DNA of 64,000 bases. It comes from Capitulum mitella. Taxonomy: Eukaryota > Arthropoda > Thecostraca > Pollicipedomorpha > Pollicipedidae. The position numbers and the translations under genes are program-made. The notes below the pieces were generated by a model. That model searched no databases, was not told the DNA's origin, and was given only the letters and a program-made list of their open reading frames with translations. Positions 1 to 11,639 of this stretch are shown here, in pieces (position 1 is the stretch's first letter; the number at the start of each line of letters is the position of its first letter). The DNA lies in assembly GCA_030062745.1 (NCBI GenBank), contig CP099841.1:24059398-24123397 (forward strand), written 5' to 3'.

Positions 1-3000
1 TGACTCAACTGCCCCCAGCGGGGGGGGGGGAGGGGGACGTTGATAATGGTATGCAGACGTGGTAATGGCATGTTGGCTATCCTTCCATTGCCTTTAACAT
101 CTCATGTCCTTGCCAGTTTTTTCTTAGTAGTTCATGTTAACTGGATGATCCGTTAGCTGAAAGAAATCTTTTGTTACTGCAGACTTTGGTGGTAATGAAT
201 TGCCCTTTAAATATTCCAAAATTTTGGGGACTTCGCATCTTGTTTGCTGCGTCAGGTGACCTGATTGTACTTGCAGGCCGGATTTTTCAAGCGAAGACGG
301 CCGGAGGGAGCCTAGTGACGTCACACAAGGAGATTCTGTCTCTCATGAAGAGTCGCTGCCCCACTCGCTGTGCCCTGATCTCGCAGCACGCGACCCCGAA
401 GGCTCGCCGCCACCCTGTCCGCCCGGGAGGAGCCTGCTCCGTGCCATAGCGTGGCCACAGGCGCAGCGTGTCGCGCGTTATCTAGTCAGGAGTGCCAGCA
501 CTGGCGGGCCGGCGGGCTGCCGCCAGGCGTCACCGCCGCGCCGGCCGCCGCAGACTCGAGCTGTGAACCGTCTCTGCGTCACGGACAGTCACGGTCGATG
601 GAGTGGTCCCGTGAAGCGTCACAGCTGCCTCGTGATGACTGGTGCTACTAGAACCTTCATGATGGAGGCCCACATCAGTGTGTGTCTGAGTATGGATGAG
701 TTAGACAAGTGGGTATTACTAATTTTATACGGTGCGATGCTGCAGTAAGCGAGGGCCGCGGATGATGTGCGTCAATTCGCCTGTAACATGGTGTGGAAAT
801 ATTTGCTGAAGTGCGAAATATAGTTTACATTTATTTGTACGAGCTGGTGTTTTTTGTTCCAATAATTTCTTTGACCTGTTAAAATTTGGACATGCATTGC
901 ATATTAGCTTTTTAACCCTTCCCGTAGCAGTGGTCAGATCTACCTTCCCCGTACCACGAGGGTGTCTGAACACACCCCCTTCCCCTCTCTAATTCGCGAA
1001 CTATGCATCAGAGGAAAATGGAAGATACATCATTATTGAAAAGCACTTGAGTAGAGATCAAATTCGGTAGCATTTTGAAAAACTGCCCTAAATTTTACGA
1101 AAATATGGCCCAAAAATCGAAATTCAGGCCATTTGTTTTCATTAAGGCTCAGCAACTGATTCATATTTTTCCTCAACTTATACTTAACGCGACAGCTAAG
1201 AGCAAGCCAAACAACCTTTCTTAAGTAAGGTTACATCTTGGCTTTCAGCACAAGTCAGGTCTGAGCAAGTCATCGTTCCAAAATGGTGCATTTGCAGAAT
1301 GTGCATTCTCTTTTTCTCCTTACTGATCAGAATGTTTTTATGGCTAATTTGCTTTTAAGAGGCTGCTGATGAGCTACTTAGGCACACTGTAGGTACCCAA
1401 GTAGGATTTCAGTTTGTACCAAAGTTCAACCGAAGTCAGCTAAGGTCAAATTTTGAAATGATGGGAGTCGAAATATTTAAAATTTTAGCGGGGTATACGA
1501 GGCAAGTGTAATATTTTCTAGGTCCAGGAAGGGTCAATGGAGGCTAAGAAAGGCCATATGAGGTCAGCCACCAGCCGACGTTCTCCGATCCCACTTGATG
1601 CGCCTGCCGCGAGGAGGAAAAAGTAAGGAGCAAGTGGCCATGAAGCTATTTTCTTTTAATGAAATCTTATTCTAGCAATTTACCTCTGACATTGTTTGTA
1701 CACATTGCAGTGATCCATTCAAGGCCACAACAAGCTCTTTGGGTGCATTGCTCAGGTCAAAAGGGCCATTGACCTCGGATGGCCAGAGGTGACCTCGTTT
1801 TTTGTCCTACAGTGTGAGATAAAATTATTTTGGACCATAAATTCGAATTCAGCATCTGTTTTAACCCCATAGAGCTGCAAAACACTAATCATGGGCAAAA
1901 GCTTGGGTTTACGACATGCATCCATGTTGGTGGGTCATTACCTGAGCCAGCGAGTGCTCTGGTGATATGACAGTAGCACAAGTGAGAGGTACATGCTGTT
2001 GATAATATGTGGGCACCGCAATCCTGTAAATGTCCGTTCAAATTTAGAGAAAGCCTCCAATTAGGGCTAAAACTGACCGGATCTCAGGTCATTGACCTAA
2101 AAGCCTTCGGAAAACTCGAAACATACAAAAAGTACCCTCTGTCCCATGTTAGAACTTCTACAAGTTTTAATGAACTCGTTCCAACCCCAAAAAAGTTACA
2201 GGGGATCAAAGTTTTTTGGAAGTTGATTTCTTTGACTTACCCTAGATTAGCAACCTGACGTGATCCGGACAGAAATTTTTACAGGATATGTGCAATGAAT
2301 GATGAAAAGGATACTTTAAATTTGGCGGCTCCATGTTTTTCTATGTTTCCACTGTGGTGGAAAAACCCGAGTGCACGTTCAAACATCCTCCTGATAAGGG
2401 GCGCGAGTTAAGCGAGCGCAAACTTAATTTTCTGCTAAGAAAACATTTTAAGGGGAACTTAAAGAAATAGTTGTATACGTAGTGTATGCTGCCCAATTTT
2501 CGCCACCTTTTCGAAGAAGAGAACTTTAACTGTAACTATGATACGGCAAAAATTGTCGTTCCATTTTCATACATCTTCTTTGGTCTTTTGACTACCTGAA
2601 TATCTAGCGTTTTAGTGTTTCTTTGCCTGTTATTTTTTTATTGAATGTCTAGCAAGACGCTGCAAAAGTCACCATTACGCCAACCCTGCTATATTTGCGC
2701 TATTTAATATATGGCGCCGCCATAGAAATAATACGAAGCCCCAGGTGCTTTTGTGGCGGCAAATATTGTAATGAACCACCTTCATGTACATCATGCACAG
2801 TTCCCTTTGTCGTTTTCCACCAATACTTCCCAAAAAGCGGCTAGAGATGCTCGGACCCCGACAGGATGCTGGGCAAACCCCATAAAGGTACACAGGCACA
2901 TCTGATGGGCTTGGGGTCCGTGCCTCTCCTGTGATCCGAAAAATGATCCGCTCCTAAACCTGAAAATAGAAGTTCTGCGTTTTCTAAACGTTGAAGTAGG

Positions 3001-3570
3001 ATCACCGAAATCATAACCTTGAGGGGCGTTGATAACATGGTGAATGAGAAAAAATGGTGTTTTTACATAAACTTACAGCGTGGTCAGCGGAGAGCTGAAC
3101 GAGCTCCGTGGTGGTGGAGTGTTGTGGGAAGCAGCCTTCCCAAGGAAAGTGTGGCAACGCTTCTGACTCGCTCCTAAGGTGTCCCCTCTGCAGCCGAGAT
3201 CCCCCATCTGATTATTTAACCTACCGTTGTCGGTGTGGTGGGAAGGGGAGGTCGTTTAACGTCCCCTGGCGCATTTCTTAGACATCTCCAAAAAAAAAAT
3301 GAACGCGGCATCCTGAAACTTTCAGTATCTTTTCTTACATCACTTGGGCACATACTGACAAACATTTGCAGACGAGATCATTTTAAGTCACCCCTTGATG
3401 ATATTATAAATTCAATCATATTTTGCACTTCAACGCCCAGTTTTACTTCGCCGCCGTATTGTCGACGTTTTTACAGTGTATGGTGACTGGCTAGTATGAC
3501 TGACTGGTGACTGGTGACTGGTGTGGAGACATCGACCTTTGCAATGATGTGCAACATTCCGTAAAAATGT
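1..3570. other. Non-genic, repeat-derived stretch
   Basis: No convincing coding region was found. The stretch holds a G run near position 21, a GC-rich patch at about 280-620 with no recognisable product, and AT-rich DNA with scattered AGGTCA/TGACCT words (for example around 1755-1795 and 2085-2100), like those in the transposon remnants further on. A TTAACCCT word near 915 resembles the ends of the piggyBac-like elements seen later, but no partner end was found. It is probably old mobile-element debris. Confidence 0.5.
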
Positions 3571-3578
3571 GTAACATG
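3571..3578. repeat. Left 8-bp target site duplication of the hAT element
   Basis: GTAACATG lies directly outside the left terminal inverted repeat. The same eight bases lie directly outside the right end at 7252-7259. An exact 8-bp duplication is the signature of hAT-superfamily insertion. Confidence 0.85.
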
Positions 3579-4539
3579 CATAGGTGGGCATCGTTACTAA
3601 AAAATGTAACTTCGTTACTCGTTACTCCGTTACTCAGAAAAGCTGGTCCGTTACTCGTTACTCCGTTACTCTGCCTTAAAAAGTAACGGAAGTTACCGTT
3701 ACTCCGTTATTCCGTTACTTTTGAAATGCAGTGAAAACCGAGCGAACGCGGGTTTTAAGTCTTTTATGCTGCTTTGTGGTTGTAAAACGCATTCCATATA
3801 CAAAGGGAAGAAACAAAAAGCGCTTACCCCAAACACTCCGCTAGCTGCCCACTGCCCTCACCAGCCGTTGTAGAGTCGGCGGCGCCGGGACAACAGCCGC
3901 GGCGGGTATTCTACCACTGTGTTAGCCACAGTGTTCAAACCAACGAATTCCTTTCATTGTCCGCGGCGCCGACGGAGCGGGAACAACCGGCGCTGGAGCG
4001 GACGCATGCAAAATGCGACGAACAGCGGACATCTATCGACTGGGTTTGATCCACAATGCCTCTCGAAGTACCCGCCCTGAACATAATGGTCTCCGTTCAG
4101 AGCTCGTTTCGGTCTCACGAACTTCTTGTTTTGTTTTGAAATTATGTGTGTGTATTAGTTTGTGTACGAGCGCGTGCGTGGAGGTAAGATTCCTGATACC
4201 CCTGACGTTTTTTTTTTTTTTAATACCAAACGACGAAGGACTAAAAAAAACATGACTTATATGGATTTTATTATTGTGAAATAAAAGACTAAAAAAGGTG
4301 CTTTAGTACCTCTTCAGCACCCTTGAAAAGACAAATTACCTATAAAAACATGGTCATAAGTAAGATGCAACGGAGGATGTTAGCCGTTCACAAGTGGAAC
4401 ATTTTGGAACGATGACGTGACCTGACCTGACCCCTGTGAAAAGCCAAAATTGGTATCAATGAATTCGCTATTGTCTTACGGTTCAGTATATGTCGCTTAA
4501 GTTCAGCTTTTTAGGGACAAGGTATTGTGTCTATTTACC

Positions 4540-4800
4540 TCATTTCAAGGACGTGTTTTGACCTTTCATGGCGTCTGGTGGCCTCAAAATTGATCTGAGG
4601 TCAAAACTCTTGAATGTTTTCGTCTCAGTTTGACAAAACCTTTCCGCCGGTGTTTTCCTCTTTTCCGTGCGATATATGGGAGCCGAGATCCTGGGAGGTG
4701 CGGAAATCCGCGCCCCCCACCTCCGGCCGGGCAAAGGGCATTCTGAGCTCGGCCGGAGAAGGGTTAAAAACACTTCATTTAACCCTATTCCCTGTGGGGG
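4540..4800. repeat. Fragments of piggyBac-like element ends
   Basis: A right-type end finishing in AGGGTTAA (about 4765-4772) lies about ten bases from a left-type end starting TTAACCCTATTCCC (about 4782), followed by a G run. The same end sequences bound the complete element at 25528-26744. Here the outer partners were not found, so these look like truncated neighbours nested within the hAT element. Confidence 0.5.
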
Positions 4801-5596
4801 GGGGGGCAGATTCTGCTACCCGTGTCTTTTTGCTTGTCGCTCCCACACTGTTTGCCGCAGCGCCACAAGATTTTCTGGCATTTCATGGAATTGATACACA
4901 CGTGTTTTGTCAACATTTAAAAAAAATAGGTCCCGAAGAGGCCGTTCCAAGCCCCCGTTTTCGGCGGTAATGTGCTGTACGTGAAGCTGCAAAGTTGTGC
5001 GGTTCACTATCGTGACATTTTGAGTAGAAATAAAGATCACTGACTGATTTATAAAGTCATACACATCCTAAACAATGCGTATGCACACACATTTTCAGGC
5101 AAACGCACACCCAGGTACTGAAAAAATGGGGGAGCACACTATTGTGCTTATGGTGCCCTTCCAATTTTGTTTACCTGGATCCACCTCTGCGCTACATATA
5201 AACTTAAACTGGCTTGCTAGTTGTACATCTGATGTTTATATCACCCAAAACAAACAAAAACAAAGGAAATTTCTTATTTCAAAAATCACCCTTCTTGCCC
5301 TCCCTGGAACTGCCTATGGTTTTGTATTTTAAATTCCAGCTTTCGGTATATAAAAGACTTGACATTCCAAGCTGAACCGTGTTATTCCCATGAAAATTGA
5401 TTGGTAAACACGGCCGCAGTGACCTTTCAAAAATCCCGAAATTTTGGAGTTTGTTTGCCCCACGTCCTATTTTCGCAATTTTTGAGTTTTTGGGGTCCAG
5501 AATTGGAGATCTCGTTGAAACATATTAAATGGCATTCATCCCATCAACATTGGACGAATGAATCTCGAGATCTCTGGGAGGGCGGGGAGGGGAGGG

Positions 5597-6137
5597 GGCA
5601 GAATTGGTAATCTTCACCTTTCGGCCAATGCATATTTTTCGAAGGTGCAAAAGTGGCAACGGCTCATATCATGTTTGAGTTTGGGTCCTCACTTCTGCGT
5701 CTACAAAAAATAATGTGTCAGCCGAAAGGTGTTTCGGCCAGTTGATATTTTTTTCGGGAACACAGAAGTGGTAACTCGAATCGCATGGACCATGTAGCCT
5801 GTCCTCCAAGTTAAAAATGATTTAACCTAACCTAGCCTAAAACCTACTGTATGGTTGCAGGGATTGCCCTAGATGGGCATGTAAAACTAATTTTTTGTGA
5901 GGTTCAATTTGCCTGTTTTTTGGTTTGGTTAGCTCGTATCGGCTGAAGGCAAACATGTGTCAACTGAATCAAAATTCAAGAGTTACCTAACCAAGTCAGT
6001 TTACAAACCCAGTAGGGGCCAGTGCTTAGAAAAATACCTGAATGGGCTTAATTGTTCACACAACTTGTGTTGCCACTTCCGCGTCTCCAAAAATTACGCG
6101 TAAGCGTCGGCCGAAAGGTAGATTACCGTAGATCTGC
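5597..6137. mobile_element. Fold-back MITE nested in the hAT element
   Basis: About 65 bases at the left (GGCAGA, then GGTAATCT, then CACCTTTCGGCC, ending AAGTGGCAAC) reappear as an imperfect reverse complement at the right end. A second, inner inverted pair sits around 5690-5780 (TCTGCGTCTAC and CAGAAGTGGTAAC, with CCGAAAGGTG words). There is no coding capacity. The size of about 540 bp, the nested palindromes and the absence of a product fit a fold-back MITE. No clear target duplication was identified, so the superfamily is unassigned. Confidence 0.6.
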
Positions 6138-6305
6138 CCCCAGGGTAATGTGAATCTCACTGCCTGCAGAGAATATGGTTAAGGCAAATAGTCCAAGCAA
6201 TAGTCGACAAGCTTCATAATTATGCTTCACTACTGACAACTTATTGTGCACATTCTGTTCTCACCTGGAAATACCGTAAATAATGCTTCCTCTTGATATG
6301 TGCCT

Positions 6306-6539
6306 TTAGTTTGAAAGGCTACTCTTGTGACTCTTGATTATAACCTCTTTCGGTCGGCACAGGACATACGTAAAAATGACGTTTTTCCCCTCCTCCTTAA
6401 ACTGAAAGTACGTTTCTAGATGTGGCCATGGATGACCCAGACCGGGCTCGTTTTCTGCCTCCGAAGCTGAGGCACCGTCGGACTCGGAGTAAAAGTTTTC
6501 GACCTCCAGTGGCGGCGTAAAGACACCTTGATGGGACAT
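6306..6539 (-). pseudogene. Relic of hAT transposase N-terminus (BED-finger region)
   Basis: An open stretch of 77 codons reads leftward from an ATG. It begins with an acidic, serine-rich leader and then has a segment with the order aromatic-Cys, basic residues, and KSSLSN just before the stop. This order resembles the BED zinc finger of hAT transposases, in which a serine/asparagine-rich helix is followed by a basic HxxxH segment. Past the stop, another frame continues with basic and histidine codons, so the finger is broken. The first expected cysteine also appears to be replaced. The position inside a hAT element supports the reading. The homology is by eye and could be wrong. Confidence 0.45.
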
Positions 6540-7251
6540 TTTAGTGTCAGGTAGTTAAAATTTCAGGCCAGTCAAGAATCAGTCACCACTCCATCGCCCC
6601 ATGGACATCACAGATCCAAGGCCATGGCGGCAGTAATCATGTGCTCAACAGCCTTGAGTGATCTTGGCGGGGAACCGTGTGGCGGCGGTAAGCAATCCTT
6701 GACTGACTTGAGACAACATTGAAAACTGCCGTCAGCTGGCTGATCCAGTATAAATGACAATAACTTTGATATCTTTTAGCCTGAAAAATGACGACTGGTT
6801 AATTTCTCATTTTAAGTCATATCAAACTTACGCATAATTTAATACTTTTGTCCCAAAAGAGACCAAAGTCAGCTGGCCTTTACACTGAACCATTGCCGCC
6901 AGCTTGCCGTCAACGTTTATCAGCTGACGAATATTGTCAACAAGTCGACTCCGCGATTGTCAGCTGAGTGCGCGCCCAGCCGCGCTTGTATCGCCGCACG
7001 CTATTGGGTGTTGGCTATTCAAGTAGCCAATGGGTGTGCCGATGCAAATAAAGCCGGGCGTTGTCTATAAGGAGTTTAAAAAGTAACGGAGTAACGGACC
7101 AAAAAGTAACGGAGCAACGGACCACAAAAGTAACTTCCGTTACTCAGTCCGTTACAGTAAAATAAAAGTAACGGGTCCGTTACTCCGTTACTAAAAAAAG
7201 TAACTTCGTTAGTAACGGAGTAACGGAGTAACGGACCAGTGCCCACCTATG

Positions 7252-7259
7252 GTAACATG
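7252..7259. repeat. Right 8-bp target site duplication of the hAT element
   Basis: GTAACATG immediately follows the right end of the hAT element and is identical to the copy at 3571-3578. Confidence 0.85.
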
Positions 7260-7770
7260 GGACGAACCAACTTGTAGGGTAGGGTTGCGTATTTTTGCTT
7301 TTTTTTGAAAACTGTAGTTCGCCAAAGCCTTCCCCATGATTTGGCTCATTAAAAGCACAAACAACGCTTTTAACGCCATTTGCGGATCGCGTATTAACCT
7401 GGAAAATGCTAGTTTTTAGTTAGATTGGGACCACCAACAGTTCCGTACTGAATAGAGATAAATGATCAAGTACTCATATTTTCTGATTCCTGTCAATGCA
7501 AAAAGTCGGCTGGTGTACTTCCCAAGTTCGAAGGGCATTTAATTGAGACGTTAACTCACCTGGAAGCTGACATGTATTCGACTCACGCACAACATGCACG
7601 TGAACAGGGAGCGTTGAGTGTCTATTTATTAAAAAATATTTTTGAGGTGTGCCGCCCTCGTATTCCCCCGGAGATGAACGCGCGGCTGGCGGCGGCGACC
7701 CGCGACATCAGTTTCCTGCTCGCGTCCAATATGGCTCTCTGCAACAAATAAGACAATTGGTTCTTGACTG

Positions 7771-8193
7771 ATGAATTTAGCCTTTACAGCCGATGAACCG
7801 ACAACAACCAGGAATGGGAAGCCTCTAAAGGCTACCGATTCCTCGAAAGAACAAAGTATGTTGAAAGATGAACAAAGATTCCTCGAAAGAACACAATTGA
7901 CAGCACCACCTTCTCTCAGGTCAGCCACGGACGTATTCTTAATTGATCAGCCGTCTCCCTCGATCGGTGGCCCCAGATTGCCAACCACACGCCAAGTTCT
8001 CCAGTGCCTCCAGCACGCAAAGCAGAGAGCTTCTGACAAGAAAGCCACGTTCAAAGTCACCGTGGAAAATTATCGGACGTTTTGGAACATGCCGCGAATA
8101 AATACGGTCAAGATACAGAAATGCGATGGAAAACTGGAATTACTGTGGGAAGAGTGGGGCTCGCTGGAGAAGAGTAAGAAGAGCCAGTTATAA
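7771..8193 (+). pseudogene. Unidentified transposon-type protein fragment, left arm copy
   Basis: An open frame of 140 codons carries the segments PPSLRSATD, QPSPSIGG and LPTTRQVLQ, then a region with FKVTVE, FWNMPR and C-x3-LELLWEEWGSLEKSKK. All of these recur in the right arm copy on the other strand at the same spacing. Conservation of protein words despite DNA divergence shows that the arms once encoded a real protein. The pattern LPTT-x-VL, then a tryptophan-centred helix, then a lysine-rich end reminds me of a dispersed arthropod family linked to transposons, but I cannot name it. No intact start or upstream context is evident. Confidence 0.4.
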
Positions 8194-8417
8194 AGGTAAA
8201 GGAAGATAAAGGCAGCATAGGCAAAGGAAGCAAAAGGCAGATAAAGGTAGGGGAAGAAAAACCAACAGGTCTCAGACGATGCCAAGAAAAAAGATACAGT
8301 TTGATGAGGACCAACGGGCCCACATCAGGCAACGATGAGTGGGAACGACGAAGTGTTTCTTGCCAAGAGGCAATGGCAACTCTCAAGACATTTAACCTGT
8401 GTGTCATTAACTACCTT

Positions 8418-8787
8418 CTCGCTCTTCTACAGAGAGTGCCACTCCAACGACAGGAATTTCCATCTCTCTTTCGCAATTCCGTCTCTTGGCCGTCTTTGCA
8501 CGCGCCATGTCCCAAAACGTCAGAACATATTCCACTGTGGTTTTGAAAGCTGCGTTGTTGTCAGGAACTCCCTGATTGGCATGGAGGAAGTTCTGGAGAA
8601 CTTAGCGCGTGGCTGGCAGTTTGACGCCACCGATCGAGGGAGAGGGCTGACCATCTGAGAGTAAGTCCGTGGCTGACTTTAGAGAAGGTGGCGCTGTTGA
8701 TGGTGCTTTCACACGTTGCTCTTTCGCCGTATCGGTAGCCTTCAGAGTCTTTCCATTCCAGGCTGTTGTTGGTTTATCCTCTGTAAA
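8418..8787 (-). pseudogene. Unidentified transposon-type protein fragment, right arm copy (broken)
   Basis: The minus strand repeats the left-arm protein: KATDTAKEQ, PPSLKSATD, QPSPSIGG, KLPATR. A TAA at 8602-8604 then sits where the left copy has CAA (glutamine). After the stop the same frame resumes similarity (VLQNFLHANQ, FKTTVE, FWDMAR). A later frame change is needed to keep matching the SLEKSKK end, which also contains a stop. The nonsense mutation and frameshift make this a decayed copy. Confidence 0.5.
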
Positions 8788-10548
8788 TGGTACACTCATC
8801 AGGCACGGACAAATCGCCTTAGTTGTTCCACGGAGCCACACGTAAACAGATCGCAAAAGTCGACTGACACGAGCAGAAAACTGATGCCGCGGGCCGCCGT
8901 CGCCGGACGCGCGTTCAACTTCAGGGGAATACCAGGGCAGCACACCTCACACTCTTCCCCTCTATCTGTCATTACTATGACGTCTTTCTGCCCACTTATC
9001 CCATTACTGGTATCCCCGATCCCGACTCAGATTTTCCGGCCCACCAACGCCGCCGCCGCCGTCAGCACCTGTGACACAAGCCGTTCAGGGAGCACAGAGG
9101 TACGTGCAGCCCCGGGGTACGAGGGCGGCGCACCTCACAACTTTAATAAATAGATGCTCAACGCTCTTGCTGAAATGGCAATGTCTTGACACTTCTTAGT
9201 CATTTCTAGATATGATGTTCTTGTTTTTCGGCACTAGGTCAGGTGCATGTTGTGCGTGAATCCAATACAGGTCAGCTTCTAGGTGAGTGTAGATTCTAAA
9301 CTGCGTGTCCTGCGAACTTGAGAAGTGTATCAGACAACTTTTTTCCTTGAGAGGATTCAGAAAATTTGGCTTCTTGATCAGATATGTCAGTGCGGCAAGA
9401 AATTGCTCATGGGCTCAGTCTGAGTAAAGCTAACATTTTTAAGATTGATGTGCAACCCCTAAATGTTGTTCAGTTTTGATGAGAATCTCTGTGTGTTTCC
9501 AATGAACGAAATGATTGGGAAAAGCTTTCGCCAGCCACAATTTTCAAAAAAAAAACTCAAAAATACGCCGTCCTGTGGTAGGGTTATTCACAGAGGTGGC
9601 AGATGGAATTCACTAACGTGCTCGTGGTACTCAGAGTATCGAACTATAAAATATTACAATAATGCATGTGCAAGGCAATTTGAGCAAATTCAAGGTACTT
9701 TCCTGTAGCTAAGTCGATTTGAAAATGTCTTTTTTTAGGATCTCCATGTCATATGGACCAGGAAATGTGCATTTCATGACATGTTAGAACGAATGTCAAA
9801 TTTGATCCAGCCTGTCACCTTGCATTTGTATGACCTAGGGTCAGATGGCACGTAGAATATGAAACTAATTTGCCAGGAAGATATTGCCGCGCCAATCTTA
9901 GTGTCGGTATGCTTTTCCTTATAATCAAGTGGCTCTGGGACAATAACGAACTTTTTCGTATTTGACCTGATCTGTGAAACAAAGTATGTGCCACGGGACC
10001 GCAAATTCCGGCGTTATCGACTGCCGTTTAAATCAGCCGGATTGGGCAATTGTTTTCGGAGATAGGCTGGGAAAGGGCATTAAACGCCCTTCCCCATCAA
10101 CTATCAGCACCCATTTACCTAGTTTTGTCCCGACTGCGCTACTGGCGCAACAAGGCCCGGTAAATGGTAACGCAAAAAAGACAATAGTTGTACCACAACA
10201 AGACTAGCCGTGGATGAAAAAACGCCCACATGTATCAGCTCTTTATGGTCAAATAGGCGGTCTAATTCTACAAGAGAGGCACTATAAAGAACAAATTTTG
10301 TTTCACGGCATTGGTGGCACAATTATACACGGGTAACATAAACCAAATAATCGTTGCAAAGTTGCAGTAAAACTTCACGGACTCACCACACGTCCGTGAC
10401 ACTGCCGGAGAGGAAGAGGGAAGGACAAAATCTGCAGGCATGCCATTGCTGTCAGCAAATATCCTCTGTCTGGCAATCAGCTGTCTTAATGAGAAGATAA
10501 TGGGGGGGGCACAATTAAGTAGGCTGGCGCTCATTGGGCAGTTTCCCC

Positions 10549-10550
<2 letters not shown>

Positions 10551-10598
<48 letters not shown>

Positions 10599-10602
10599 AT
10601 AT
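10551..10602. repeat. (AT)n microsatellite
   Basis: An alternating TA/AT run of about 50 bases is interrupted by two TATG units near its right end. Confidence 0.95.
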
Positions 10603-10801
10603 TCGGCTGGCAAGCCTCGCCCGTTCGTGATCACTTCGCTCTAACACTGCTAATCGCTCTTGAAGGGCATTCCGCGGACCTTCGGCAGCCACAGTGCGGA
10701 TGCGGACACACGGTGGACATCGGAGCCCTATCAGAAGGTAAGCGTTTCAGTCCCCTTCATTTCTGCCCACTGTTCTTCGCCCGCCGGCTTTCAGTTTGCG
10801 C

Positions 10802-10924
10802 CCATGCTAAACACCCGTGGTCTTCAGATCAGGCCAATATCAAAGACACGTGATCTTCAGATCGGACCCATCCTAAAGACATGTGGTCTTCAGATCGGGC
10901 CCATGCTAAAGACCCGTGGTCTTC
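10802..10924. repeat. 33-bp tandem repeat, about 3.7 copies
   Basis: The unit contains the words CTAAAGACCCGTGG and TCTTCAGATCGGGC and recurs four times with a few substitutions. Confidence 0.85.
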
Positions 10925-11639
10925 TTTTCCGAAAGTGGCCCGAGATTCCTTTCAGACTGCGCCGTTCTTCCTTTACCGTTTGAATTCTTTTCTCTGGATT
11001 TTTCCCATTCGTTTCCAATTGGCCTCCTTGATTTTGTTTAGATTGGGTCACGTACATGAAGTTCAGTCTGCATGGATGACCTGGGTGCGGTTTTTAAAGA
11101 GGGCTCAGCTGTTTCAGCCCGTTCATTTTCCATTGGTCTTTGTATTCAATCCCTTCCAACTCACTCTGAAATACCTTTTCCCGCTTACTTATGCTATTTG
11201 TGTCCAGTAGAGAAGCGTCAGAGGGGCCAACTCACCCCCCCATGGTTTCCAAACACTGGCTGTTAGGCAACTGAGTTATTAAAAGACAAAAATCTTTAAC
11301 GCAAAAAGTAATGTACATCTCGTTTTCTAAACATCAAGGTGTGCTGTTTGGTGATGCCAGTTTCCTCATGTTTGCAATAACAACAGCAGCAAAATGTTAA
11401 TGGTAGTATTAAGCCTTTTAATTTTAGTTTTGATTACTCCTACGCTGCTACGGCTACGTATTACGCAGCATTCTTATTTCTTTGATGATCGTCCTTATCT
11501 GAAAACATTCTTGCTTCCAGATAAATATGAAAAAAACTTTGACTTTTGGCGACAACGCTACTTTTTCATGAACGTCTTCACGAACTTATAAAAAAGGAAA
11601 AGTTTTGGCCGTCTTATAGGATGCTCAGATTCAGCGATC

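Larger units (their letters stand above)
3579..7251 (-). mobile_element. Decayed hAT-superfamily DNA transposon, 3.67 kb
   Basis: Both ends carry the terminal inverted repeat CATAGGTGGGCA, reading inward from 3579 and, on the other strand, from 7251. The flanks are an exact 8-bp duplication, GTAACATG. Just inside both ends are many copies of the words CCGTTAC and GTTACTC in opposite orientations, the kind of subterminal array bound by hAT transposases. No full transposase remains. A minus-strand fragment at 6306-6539 looks like its BED zinc-finger region, so the element probably pointed leftward. A fold-back MITE (5597-6137) and piggyBac-like ends (4540-4800) have inserted inside it. The superfamily call rests on the TSD length and ends; the coding evidence is weaker. 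Confidence 0.85.
7555..9285. repeat. Long imperfect inverted repeat with two diverged arms
   Basis: The left arm starts near 7555 (CTCACCTGGAAGCTGAC) and the right arm ends near 9285 with its reverse complement. Matching blocks run inward through GAGCGTTGAGTGTCTATTTA, the GCGCG-rich block and a protein-like segment to about 8180 on the left and about 8420 on the right. A purine-rich spacer of about 240 bases (AAAGGAAGATAAAGG-type words) separates them. The right arm has an extra 170 bases or so near 8950-9115, bounded by two related copies of a GGCAGCACACCTCAC-like motif. Both arms carry remnants of the same coding sequence. It may be two elements inserted head to head, or one fold-back duplication. 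Confidence 0.75.

Noticed and set aside
10657-10737. Possible coding exon ending at AAG-GTAAGC
   Set aside because: No acceptor, no similarity and no partner exon.
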